Source: Rhizorhabdus phycosphaerae
GTDB taxonomy: Bacteria; Pseudomonadota; Alphaproteobacteria; Sphingomonadales; Sphingomonadaceae
DNA length: 64,000 nt
Direction of reading: 5' to 3'
NCBI RefSeq assembly: GCF_011044255.1
Contig: NZ_CP049107.1
Coordinates: 310,001-374,000, forward strand
Shown in pieces: positions 49,327 through 58,292 of the stretch. Below the pieces are notes generated by a model that made no database searches, was not told the origin of the DNA, and saw only the letters and a program-made list of their open reading frames with translations. The translations under genes were made by a program, and so were the position numbers. Within the stretch, counting starts at the first letter, position 1, and every line of letters starts with the position of its first letter.

Positions 49327-49953
49327 GTGACCGGCCGGTTCGTCAGTCTGGAAGGCGGGGAGGGCGCGGGCAAGTCGACCCAGGCGCGCGCTCTGGCCGC
49401 CGCCCTGCGCGCGCGCGGGATCGAGGTCGTCGAGACTCGCGAGCCCGGTGGGAGCGAAGGTGCGGAAGCCATCCGGCGCTTGCTGCTTGAGGGCAGCGGC
49501 GACCGCTGGACGATGGAGGCCGAGGCGCTGCTGTTCGCCGCCGCGCGCGCCGACCATGTCGCGAAGACGATCAAGCCCGCGCTGGCGGCTGGAAAATGGG
49601 TGCTGTGCGATCGCTTCGTCGACAGCTCGATCGCCTATCAGGGTGGGGCGGGCGGGCTCGGTCTCGACCGGATCCGCGCGCTCCACGCCTTTGGCAGTGG
49701 CGGTTTCCTGCCCGAGCGCACCCTGCTTCTGACCCTGCCATCTGAAGAAGCCGCCAAGCGCGCGGCTGTCCGTGACCGCGACGGCGCCGACCGGATCGGC
49801 GGCCGGGACGCGGCCTATCATGCCGCCGTCGCATCTGCCTTCGAGGCGGTTGCTGCCGCCGAACCCGAACGCGTCCGCCGCATCGACGCGCGCGGCACCC
49901 CCGAGGAGGTCACTGCGCGCCTGATAGACGCGCTGGCGGACCTGCTGCCGTGA
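49327..49953 (+). CDS. tmk: Thymidylate kinase
   Basis: Phosphorylates dTMP to dTDP; 208 residues. P-loop FVSLEGGEGAGKSTQ near residue 4, DRx motif in LCDRFVDSSIAYQG near 94, and LID-type RDRDGADRIGG near 152. GTG start 49327, four nt after the carboxypeptidase stop; the GTG start of holB overlaps the stop codon (GTGA). Confidence 0.95.
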   Translation: MTGRFVSLEGGEGAGKSTQARALAAALRARGIEVVETREPGGSEGAEAIRRLLLEGSGDRWTMEAEALLFAAARADHVAKTIKPALAAGKWVLCDRFVDSSIAYQGGAGGLGLDRIRALHAFGSGGFLPERTLLLTLPSEEAAKRAAVRDRDGADRIGGRDAAYHAAVASAFEAVAAAEPERVRRIDARGTPEEVTARLIDALADLLP

Positions 49954-50924
49954 CACTGATCGGTCATCAGGAGCAGGTGGCGGCGCTGCGGGCGGCGTCG
50001 GACAGTGGGCGGCTGCACCATGCCTGGCTGCTGACCGGGCCGGAGGGCATCGGCAAGGCGAGCTTCGCGCTGGCCGCTGCGACCCGCCTGCTCGCCGAAG
50101 CCGCTGGTCCGCCTGTATCGCTGCCCGGCCTCGAAACGCCCGAGACACACCCCGTCGCAAACTATATCCGCGCCGGCAGCCATCCCGATCTGCGCATTCT
50201 GACCCGCCTGACCAAGGACCGGTCGGAGGATCTCGCGCGCTCGATCAGCATCGATCAGGTGCGCTCGCTCCAGAGCCTGTTTGCGACGACGCCCAGCCTG
50301 TCGTCGCGGCGGGTGGTCATTATCGATGCGATCGACGATCTTGAGCGGCCGGCGGCCAATGCGCTGCTCAAGAGCCTCGAGGAACCGCCTGCCGGCACGA
50401 TCTTCTTCCTGGTCAGCCATGCGCCGGGGCGTCTGCTGCCCACGATCCGGTCACGGTGCCGGCAATTGCGCTTCGCGCCGCTCGACGACCGGCAGATGCT
50501 TGGGGCCTTGCAGATCGCACTTCCCGAGGAGCCGCGCGACGAGATCGACGCGCTGATTCGCAGCGGGCAGGGATCGCCGGGCAGGGCGCTCAGTTTCGCG
50601 GGGCTTCAGATCGCGGCGCTCGATGCCGCCATGGACCGTCTTGTGGTCGAAGGCGATGCAACCAATGCGATCCGGGCGCAGCTGGCAAAGCAGCTATCGG
50701 GCAAGGCCGCGCAGGCGCGCTACGAAGCGTTTCTCGAACGTGCTCCGGCACGCATCGCCGCCGAGGCTCGTACGCGGACAGGGCAGGCGATGGCCGATGC
50801 ACTGGCTCTGTGGGAAGATGCTCGCCGCATTGGCGAAAGCGCGGTCCACATCTCGCTTGATCCGGCGACTACCGTGTTCGAGCTGGCCGGCCTGCTTGCC
50901 CGACTGGCTCCGGCGCCGCGCTGA
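49950..50924 (+). CDS. holB: DNA polymerase III subunit delta'
   Basis: Clamp-loader subunit, 324 residues. AAA+-like N-terminus: GHQEQVAALRAASDSGRLHH, LLTGPEGIGKASFALA (P-loop position, with the weak glycine loop usual for delta'), and the SRC motif in IRSRCRQLRF near residue 168 (also VIIDAIDDLERPAANALLKS Walker B-like). The typical zinc cysteines are absent, which occurs in some alphaproteobacteria. Follows tmk, its usual partner. Confidence 0.93.
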   Translation: MTLIGHQEQVAALRAASDSGRLHHAWLLTGPEGIGKASFALAAATRLLAEAAGPPVSLPGLETPETHPVANYIRAGSHPDLRILTRLTKDRSEDLARSISIDQVRSLQSLFATTPSLSSRRVVIIDAIDDLERPAANALLKSLEEPPAGTIFFLVSHAPGRLLPTIRSRCRQLRFAPLDDRQMLGALQIALPEEPRDEIDALIRSGQGSPGRALSFAGLQIAALDAAMDRLVVEGDATNAIRAQLAKQLSGKAAQARYEAFLERAPARIAAEARTRTGQAMADALALWEDARRIGESAVHISLDPATTVFELAGLLARLAPAPR

Positions 50925-50990
50925 GCCTTTCCGGCCAACGACGCCGCAAAGCGCTTTCCCAGCGGGCCAACAGACACTAAGTGCAGGCCC

Positions 50991-52550
50991 ATGTCCGAAC
51001 CCTATTATATCACCACCGCTATCAGCTATCCCAATGGCCGTCCGCACATAGGCCACGCCTATGAGGCGATCGCCGCCGATGTCATCGCCCGCTTCCAGCG
51101 CGGCATGGGGCGCGACGTGCGCTTCCAGACCGGCACCGACGAACATGGCCTAAAGATGGTGCAGGCAGCCCGCGCCCGCGACATGGAGCCGCGCGCGCTC
51201 GCCGATGAAATGTCGTCCTATTTCAAGGAAATGGACGATGCTCTCAACATTTCTTATGATCGCTTCATCCGGACCAGCGAGGCCGATCATTATGCCGCGA
51301 GCCAGGCGATCTGGCAGGCGATGGAGGCCAATGGCGATCTCTATCTCGACCGCTACGAAGGCTGGTACTCGGTGCGCGACGAGGCCTTTTACGACGAGAA
51401 GGAGCTTGTCGAGGGCGAGGGCGGGCAGAAGCTGTCGCCGCAGGGTACGCCGGTCGAATGGACCGTCGAGGAAAGCTGGTTCTTCCGGCTGTCCAAATAT
51501 CAGGAGCCGCTGCTGGCGCTCTACCGCGACCAGCCCGACTTCATCCGTCCGGAAAGCCGGCGCAACGAGGTGATGAGCTTCGTCAGCGGGGGCTTGAGCG
51601 ATCTGTCGATGTCGCGGACCAGCTTCGACTGGGGCGTGCCGGTGCCGGGCAGCCCTGGCCACGTCATGTATGTGTGGGTCGATGCGCTCACCAACTATCT
51701 GACCGGCGTCGGCTATCCCCATGGCGGCGAGACCTATGACCGCTATTGGCCGGCGAGCCTGCACCTGATCGGCAAGGACATCGTCCGCTTCCACTCGGTC
51801 TACTGGCCCGCCTTCCTGATGTCGGCAAAGGTGCCGCTGCCGAAGCAGGTGTTCGGCCATGGCTTCCTGCTCAACCGGGGCGAGAAGATGTCGAAGTCGG
51901 TCGGTAATGTCGTCGATCCGATGGGCATGGCCGAACGCTATGGCGTCGACCAGCTGCGCTATTTCCTGATGCGTGAGGTCAGCTTCGGATCCGACGGCAG
52001 CTACAGCCATGAGGCGATCGTCAACCGCGCCAATGCCGAGCTGGCGAACAGCTTCGGCAACCTGGCGCAGCGCACGCTGTCGATGATCTTCAAGAATCTC
52101 GACGGCGAATTGCCCGCACTCGACCGCAACGAGGATGATGCCGCGCTGGTTCGTGCGGTCGCCTCGGCCTGTCTCGACGAACTGCCGCGCGCCTTCGAGC
52201 AGCTGTCCTTCTCGGTCGGGATCGAGGCGTGGATGAAGGCGGTGTTCGCCTGCAACCAATATGTCGACGCCCAGGCGCCGTGGACGCTGCGCAAGACCGA
52301 TCCGGAGCGGATGAAGACCGTGCTGGGCAATTTGTTCGCGGTGATCCGCGACCTGGCCATCGCCATATTGCCGGTCATTCCGGCCAGTGCGGGCAAGCTG
52401 CTCGACCAGATGGGCGTGGCCGCCGATGCCCGCGACTTCGCGGCGCTCGAACGGCAGGGCTGGTATGACGAACTGCGCGCCTCGGGCTACCGCGTCGCGC
52501 AGCCGGTGCCGCTCTTCCCGCGCCTCGAACTCGAGACGGCCGAGGGCTGA
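50991..52550 (+). CDS. metG: Methionyl-tRNA synthetase
   Basis: Charges tRNA-Met. 519 residues: the short, zinc-poor MetG2-type form without the C-terminal tRNA-binding domain. HIGH motif in NGRPHIGHAYEAIAAD near residue 14 and KMSKS in GEKMSKSVGNVVDP near 300; the knuckle region lacks the CxxC pairs of the E. coli enzyme. The preceding 66-nt gap shows no riboswitch-like structure. Stop overlaps the TatD-type ATG (TGATG). Confidence 0.97.
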   Translation: MSEPYYITTAISYPNGRPHIGHAYEAIAADVIARFQRGMGRDVRFQTGTDEHGLKMVQAARARDMEPRALADEMSSYFKEMDDALNISYDRFIRTSEADHYAASQAIWQAMEANGDLYLDRYEGWYSVRDEAFYDEKELVEGEGGQKLSPQGTPVEWTVEESWFFRLSKYQEPLLALYRDQPDFIRPESRRNEVMSFVSGGLSDLSMSRTSFDWGVPVPGSPGHVMYVWVDALTNYLTGVGYPHGGETYDRYWPASLHLIGKDIVRFHSVYWPAFLMSAKVPLPKQVFGHGFLLNRGEKMSKSVGNVVDPMGMAERYGVDQLRYFLMREVSFGSDGSYSHEAIVNRANAELANSFGNLAQRTLSMIFKNLDGELPALDRNEDDAALVRAVASACLDELPRAFEQLSFSVGIEAWMKAVFACNQYVDAQAPWTLRKTDPERMKTVLGNLFAVIRDLAIAILPVIPASAGKLLDQMGVAADARDFAALERQGWYDELRASGYRVAQPVPLFPRLELETAEG

Positions 52551-53326
52551 TGTTCGTCGATAGCCATTGCCACCTCAACTATGCGGGCCTCGCCGAGCGC
52601 CAGCAGGAGGTGCTTGCCGGCGCCCGGGCGGCGGGCGTCACGACGATGCTCAACATCTCGACGCGCGCCGCCGAGTGGAACGACGTGCTGGCCGTCGCCG
52701 AGCGCGAACCCGACGTATGGGCGAGCGTGGGTATCCACCCTCACGACGCCGATACGCATGAGGATATCGAAACCGCGCTGCTGGTCGAAAAGGCTCGGCA
52801 CCCGCGCGTTGTCGGCATCGGCGAGACCGGGCTCGATTTCTTCTACGACAAGTCCGACCGCGACCGGCAGCGTGCGAGCTTCCGCCGCCATATCGCAGCC
52901 GCGCGCGAGACCGGACTTCCGCTGATCGTCCACACCCGCGAGGCCGAGGAGGACACGAAGGCGATCATGGCCGAGGAGATGGGGAAGGGGGCCTTCACCG
53001 CCGTCATCCACTGCTTCACTGGCAGCGCCGACCTCGCCCGCGCGATGCTCGATTTGGGTTGCTATATTTCGCTGTCGGGGATCGTGACTTTCAAGAACGC
53101 GGCCGACCTGCGCGCCACCGCGCATCTCGTTCCGCGCGACCGACTGCTAATCGAAACCGACAGCCCGTTCCTGGCGCCGGTGCCGCATCGGGGCAAGCCG
53201 TGCGAGCCGGCCTATGTCGTCGATACCGCGCGGATGCTGTCGACCGAACTCGACTGGCCGATCGAGGAACTGGCGCGAGAGACGTCGGATAACTTCTTCA
53301 GATTGTTTGCAAAAGCAGCGGTATGA
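52550..53326 (+). CDS. TatD family metal-dependent hydrolase (DNase-like)
   Basis: 258 residues, TIM-barrel amidohydrolase. Metal ligands: DSHCHLNY (H-x-H near residue 6), GETGLDFFYD near 95, HTREAEED near 131 (H), VIHCFTGSADLA near 156, and the last Asp in ETDSPFLAP near 204. E. coli TatD relatives act as 3'-5' exonucleases in DNA repair; the precise role of YcfH-type members is open. Sits in the run after metG, its common neighbour. Confidence 0.95.
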   Translation: MFVDSHCHLNYAGLAERQQEVLAGARAAGVTTMLNISTRAAEWNDVLAVAEREPDVWASVGIHPHDADTHEDIETALLVEKARHPRVVGIGETGLDFFYDKSDRDRQRASFRRHIAAARETGLPLIVHTREAEEDTKAIMAEEMGKGAFTAVIHCFTGSADLARAMLDLGCYISLSGIVTFKNAADLRATAHLVPRDRLLIETDSPFLAPVPHRGKPCEPAYVVDTARMLSTELDWPIEELARETSDNFFRLFAKAAV

Positions 53327-54087
53327 AGATCCGCATTCTCGGCTGTGGAACATCCTCGGGCGTTCCCCGGATCGGCAATGACTGGGGCGCCTGCGATCCC
53401 TCCGAACCACGCAACCGCCGCAGCCGGGCATCGATCCTCGTGGAGAGCGCGACCACGCGCATCCTGGTCGACACGACCCCCGACATGCGCCAGCAACTAC
53501 TCGACGCCGATGTCATCGCGATCGATGCGATCCTGTGGACGCATGACCACGCCGATCATTGCCACGGGATCGACGACTGCCGGCAGATCTTCCACGCGCG
53601 CGGCACGCCGGTGCCGGGTTTCGGCTTCCCGGCGACGATCCGTCAGCTGCGCCAGCGCTTCGACTATGTCTTCGCCGGTCGAGACGGCTACCCGCCGACG
53701 GTCGAGGCGGGCGAACTGCTTGCCGACATGACGATCGGCGACATCCGCGTCCGCTCGGTGGCCCAGCCGCATGGCAACATCTACAGTGCCGGCCTGCGCT
53801 TCGATCATGATGGCCGATCTATTGGATATTCGACCGATTTCCATGATATTACGAGCGATATGCGAGACTTGTTCTCCGGTGTCGACCTGTGGATCGTCGA
53901 TGCGCTGCGGGTTCGTCCACATCCGACCCACGCGCATCTAGACCTCACGCTCGCCGCGATCCGCGACTGCTCTCCGAAGCGCGCCGTGCTGACGCACATG
54001 GACCAGTCGATGGATTATGCCAGCCTGGCGGCGAAGCTGCCGGACGGCGTCGAGCCGGGCCATGACGGAATGGAGGTGCTGCTGTGA
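53323..54087 (+). CDS. MBL-fold metallohydrolase (PhnP-like)
   Basis: 254 residues. The binuclear zinc motif HxHxDH is in LWTHDHADHCHGIDDC near residue 73; other landmarks are LGCGTSSGVPRIGNDWGACD at the N-terminus (the PhnP/tRNase Z-like opening) and STDFHDITSDM near 167. PhnP cleaves cyclic phosphodiesters, but without phn genes nearby the substrate cannot be told. ATG overlaps the TatD-type stop (ATGA), and its own stop overlaps the next GTG. Confidence 0.9.
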   Translation: MKIRILGCGTSSGVPRIGNDWGACDPSEPRNRRSRASILVESATTRILVDTTPDMRQQLLDADVIAIDAILWTHDHADHCHGIDDCRQIFHARGTPVPGFGFPATIRQLRQRFDYVFAGRDGYPPTVEAGELLADMTIGDIRVRSVAQPHGNIYSAGLRFDHDGRSIGYSTDFHDITSDMRDLFSGVDLWIVDALRVRPHPTHAHLDLTLAAIRDCSPKRAVLTHMDQSMDYASLAAKLPDGVEPGHDGMEVLL

Positions 54088-54257
54088 ACGGAGACATGAT
54101 CGTCGGCCTCGTCGCCATCGCCGCGATGCTGATCCTCGTCGTTCCTCGCGTTCTACGGAGCGGTGTCGCCAAAGGCCGTCTCGTGCAACTCGCTCTGTTG
54201 TGGGCGGCGATCTTCCTGATCGCAACCGTCGTAGCAGTGGTCGCGAGCCGGTTCTGA
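54084..54257 (+). CDS. Small hypothetical membrane protein (57 residues)
   Basis: GTG start at 54084 overlaps the MBL-fold stop (GTGA), with GGAGG seven bases upstream. Encodes 57 residues: a hydrophobic segment MIVGLVAIAAMLILVV, a short basic loop (PRVLRSGVAKGR), and a second hydrophobic segment LALLWAAIFLIATVVAVVA, so probably a two-helix hairpin with the loop in the cytoplasm. An internal ATG at 54096 would sit only two bases after a GGAG and is unlikely. No known family recognised. It closes the run from 46106; an AT-rich stretch with a dif-like site follows. Confidence 0.75.
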   Translation: MNGDMIVGLVAIAAMLILVVPRVLRSGVAKGRLVQLALLWAAIFLIATVVAVVASRF

Positions 54258-54276
54258 GCGCTTGAACCGCGGCATA

Positions 54277-54304
54277 ATTTAACATAATATATATTATCGG
54301 ATAA
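54277..54304 (-). other. Candidate dif site (XerC/XerD chromosome dimer resolution site)
   Basis: 28 bp with the XerCD layout on the minus strand: XerC-arm-like TTATCCGATAA, 6-bp centre TATATA, XerD arm TTATGTTAAAT. The XerD arm is identical to E. coli dif (TTATGTTAAAT), and 20 of the first 21 bases from that side match, only one centre base differing; the XerC arm matches in its inner four bases. Lies in the intergenic gap between convergent genes (54257 end, 54374 end). KOPS-like octamer orientation flips here (see findings). Confidence 0.88.
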
Positions 54305-54373
54305 TTGGCCATGTCCGACTTACGATTTGTCGCGCGGTGGCTCCCTCCAATGCCCACCCCAGGAATCCACGGA

Positions 54374-54778
54374 TCAAAACAGGATGTCCGCTGCAGCCGG
54401 TCCGAGCGTCAGTGCTCCGATAATCGCTGCGCCGATCGACGCGAGCAATACGCCGCCCGCCGCTAGGTCCTTCACACGTCCGATTGCTGGATCGAACTCT
54501 GTGGTGACCCGGTCGCAGAGTTCTTCGATCGCGGTGTTGAAGGCTTCTGCGATCCACACCAGTGTAATGGCCAGCGCGATCCATCGCCAATCATCGACTG
54601 ATATCTTGAGCAGGAACCCCGTCGCGATGACAGCCACGGATGCGGCAAGGTGCAACTGGGCATTGTGTTCTGTCCGCACCAGAGAACGCAGCCCGTGGAC
54701 AGCGTAGATGAAGCTTTTCATTCGACCGCATATAGAGAAACGCGTGGCCAGCTTCGGCCCGTCAGGATCGCTTGCCAT
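54374..54778 (-). CDS. dgkA: Diacylglycerol kinase (DgkA/undecaprenol kinase family)
   Basis: Integral membrane kinase that phosphorylates diacylglycerol or undecaprenol. Up to 134 residues with three hydrophobic segments. Signature EAFNTAIEELCDRV contains the catalytic Glu region; EHNAQLHLAASVAVIATGFL is the N-terminal core. Start is uncertain: ATG 54778 is the longest; ATG 54721 (KSFIYAVHGLRS) matches the family's N-terminus better. Stands next to the dif site, convergent with the plus-strand run, 69 nt past it. The reading frame is intact. Confidence 0.9.
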   Translation of the reverse strand: MASDPDGPKLATRFSICGRMKSFIYAVHGLRSLVRTEHNAQLHLAASVAVIATGFLLKISVDDWRWIALAITLVWIAEAFNTAIEELCDRVTTEFDPAIGRVKDLAAGGVLLASIGAAIIGALTLGPAAADILF

Positions 54779-54861
54779 CGATATTGCCGTTTAAATCCCG
54801 ACCGCTGAATGACTGGCCTATCCCTACCCCTCGCGGCGAATGGCCGCCAGCCCTCGCACGA

Positions 54862-55128
54862 TCACTGGATCGTGATGATCCCGTCCACCGCGCGCCATTC
54901 GGTCGGGCCGATCAGGTGGCGGTGGGCCACGCGGATCGAGTGGAGCACGGCCTCGATCTCGCGGCGCCAATGGTCGAGAAAGCGGTTGAGCTCCGGGAAG
55001 TCCGGCGCGACGTCATAATGCTGCCAGAGGAACAGCTGCAGCAGCGATGGATGGTCGGGCATATAATAATGGATTTCGACCGTCGCGAGGCCATAGCCCC
55101 GCAGCTGTTTGAGGAGGTCGTCGCTCAT
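54862..55128 (-). CDS. usg: Usg family protein
   Basis: 88 residues from ATG 55128 (GAGGAGG about six bases upstream). Contains the family stretches QLRGYGLATVEIHYYMPDHP and DFPELNRFLDHWRREIEAVL, and ends with HRHLIGPTEWRAVDGIITIQ. Usg is an alphaproteobacterial conserved protein named for lying beside trp genes; no trp genes are here and no function is established. Lies between dgkA and mutL, the same strand, with its own AT-rich upstream region. Confidence 0.88.
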   Translation of the reverse strand: MSDDLLKQLRGYGLATVEIHYYMPDHPSLLQLFLWQHYDVAPDFPELNRFLDHWRREIEAVLHSIRVAHRHLIGPTEWRAVDGIITIQ

Positions 55129-55181
55129 GCAGGCCTCCTCCGGGGCGCGCCTGAACATATCGCCGGGGCTGAGAGATTTAC

Positions 55182-55210
55182 GATATATATCATGGATATA
55201 GGCGGTCGAA
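55182..55210 (-). promoter_or_regulatory. Candidate promoter of usg
   Basis: Minus strand TTCGAC (55210-55205), 17-nt spacer, TATATC (55187-55182), about 53 nt before the usg start. It overlaps the palindrome GATATATATC (55182-55191). Confidence 0.4.
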
Positions 55211-55310
55211 CCATCCCTACCTCCTTTCGTCGTCGCTTGCGGTCCTTTCCTTGTCTGGCCCGATTTTTCCGAATCGCCTGCCCATAGGTCAAGCGATTCT
55301 CATGCGGCAC

Positions 55311-57107
55311 TCACTTGCGGCCGAACAGCTTTTCGATCTCGTCATGGCCGAGCTTGATCCAGGTCGGGCGGCCATGGTTGCATTGGCCCGAATGCGGCGT
55401 GACCTCCATCTCGCGGAGCAGCGCGTTCATCTCGGCGACCGACAATGTGCGGCCGGCACGGACCGATCCGTGGCAGGCCATGGTCGCGGCGACATGGTCG
55501 AGACGCTCCTTGAGCGACAGCGCTTCGTCATAGGCCGCCAGTTCGTCGGCGAGATCGACAATGAGCCCCTGGACGTCGCCCTGCCCCAGCAAGGCCGGGG
55601 TCGCCCGCACGAGCATTGCTCGGGGGCCGAAGCGCTCGAGGTCGAGGCCCATTTCGGAGAGTTCGCCGAGCCGCGCCTCAAGCCGGTCGCAAGCGGGCTC
55701 GTCCAGCTCGACCACCTCGGGCAGCAGCAGATTCTGCCGGGAAACGCCGCCTTCCGCCATGGCACGGCGCATCCGCTCGAGGACCAGGCGTTCATGCGCG
55801 GCGTGCTGGTCGACGATCACCAGTCCGTCGCTCGCCTCGGCGACGATATAGGTGGCGGCGATCTGCCCCCGTGCGACGCCCATCGGAAAGCTCACCGGCT
55901 CGGGCACTGCGCCCGAAGAGACCTCGGCACGGGCCATCGGGGCCGGGGTATAATCGGCGACCCGGTCCCACACGCTGCCCTGAACCGGGGCGCCCGCGCC
56001 CGCCGGGATCGGGAAAGCGGGGCCTCCCCCCGACATCGCCGCCGATGGCCAGGGCGCAGACGATCCCCCACCCCCGACCTGCCAGCTGCCGAGACTGGCG
56101 ACCGACGTCCGCTGCACGCTGCGATGGCCGGCCTCGTCCAGCGCGGCGCGCAGTCCGCCGACGATCATGCCCCGGATCAGTCCCGGATCGCGAAAGCGGA
56201 CCTCGGTCTTGGCGGGGTGGACGTTCACGTCGACGAGATCGCCGGGAAGGTCGAGGAACAGCGCCATCACCGGATGCCGGTCACGCGCCAGCATGTCCTG
56301 ATAGGCCGCGCGCACCGCGCCGATCAGCAGCCGGTCCTTAACGGGGCGGCCGTTGACGAACAGATATTGATGGTCGGCGACCCCGCGATTGAAAGTCGGC
56401 AGGCCCGCCACGCCGGTCAGCGATACGGCTTCCCGACGGAAATCGACCGCGACGCTGTTGTCGGCGAGGTCCTTGTCGGTCAGCGCGGCGACCCGGCTCA
56501 CCCGGTCTTCATCGGGCGAGACGAGGATCGCGCGGCGCCCGTCATGTTCCAGGGTGAAGCCGATATCGGGGCGGGCCATCGCCAGCCTGCGGACGACGTC
56601 GAGGCAGGCGGCATATTCCGACCGGGCCGAGCGCAGAAATTTGCGCCGTGCCGGGACCTTGGAGAAAAGCTGTGCGACGCGGATGCGCGTCCCCGGCGGC
56701 AAAGCGGCGGGCCCCTCTCCCGCCAGTTCGCCATGGTCGATCCGGCGATACCAGCCGTCGGCGCCGCGGACGCGGCTCTCGATCGTCAGATCGGCGACGC
56801 TCGCGATCGACGGCAGCGCCTCGCCGCGGAAACCCAGCGTCGTCACCGCCTCGATCGCGTCGTCCGGCAATTTCGACGTCGCGTGCCGCTCCAGCGCCAG
56901 CGCTATCTGCGCCGCTTCCATGCCGCAGCCATCGTCGATCACCTCGACCGCGGAAAGCCCGCCTTCCGAGAGATTTACTGCGATGCGGCGAGCGCCGGCA
57001 TCGATCGAATTCTCGACCAGTTCCTTGAGCGCGCTGGCCGGTCTTTCGACCACTTCACCGGCGGCTATGCGATTCACAAGATGTTCGGGCAGGCGGCGTA
57101 TTGACAT
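55311..57107 (-). CDS. mutL: DNA mismatch repair protein MutL (endonuclease type)
   Basis: Matchmaker of mismatch repair, 598 residues from ATG 57107 (SIRRLPEHLVNRIAAGEVVE). ATPase motifs: ELVENSIDAGA near 30, DDGCGM near 57 and GFRGEALPSI near 92. The C-terminal domain (about 400-598) contains VDQHAAHERLVLERM, which fits DQHA(x)2E(x)4E, the metal site of the nicking endonuclease found in bacteria without MutH. Pro/Gly-rich linker around residues 340-400. 128 nt from the divergent mreB gene; usg begins 183 nt downstream. Confidence 0.97.
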   Translation of the reverse strand: MSIRRLPEHLVNRIAAGEVVERPASALKELVENSIDAGARRIAVNLSEGGLSAVEVIDDGCGMEAAQIALALERHATSKLPDDAIEAVTTLGFRGEALPSIASVADLTIESRVRGADGWYRRIDHGELAGEGPAALPPGTRIRVAQLFSKVPARRKFLRSARSEYAACLDVVRRLAMARPDIGFTLEHDGRRAILVSPDEDRVSRVAALTDKDLADNSVAVDFRREAVSLTGVAGLPTFNRGVADHQYLFVNGRPVKDRLLIGAVRAAYQDMLARDRHPVMALFLDLPGDLVDVNVHPAKTEVRFRDPGLIRGMIVGGLRAALDEAGHRSVQRTSVASLGSWQVGGGGSSAPWPSAAMSGGGPAFPIPAGAGAPVQGSVWDRVADYTPAPMARAEVSSGAVPEPVSFPMGVARGQIAATYIVAEASDGLVIVDQHAAHERLVLERMRRAMAEGGVSRQNLLLPEVVELDEPACDRLEARLGELSEMGLDLERFGPRAMLVRATPALLGQGDVQGLIVDLADELAAYDEALSLKERLDHVAATMACHGSVRAGRTLSVAEMNALLREMEVTPHSGQCNHGRPTWIKLGHDEIEKLFGRK

Positions 57108-57219
57108 GGTCCCCGTCCTAGCCCAAGCGGCAGCGTTCCGCATCCCTTGATAGACGCCGGTTTTCCTTCGCCTGTCGGGTGATGCTCGCGAGATCTTATC
57201 CGGCCAAGGGCGGGCCTAG

Positions 57220-58275
<1,056 letters not shown>

Positions 58276-58292
58276 GCCGCGGGTAACCGCCG

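Noticed and set aside
50925-50990. Possible SAM riboswitch before metG
   Set aside because: Only 66 nt, no clear long stems or SAM-II/SAM-III-like core; metG is not a usual target.
55251-57104. 617-residue frame opposite mutL
   Set aside because: Low-complexity, Arg/Asp/His-rich; mutL carries all ATPase and endonuclease motifs.
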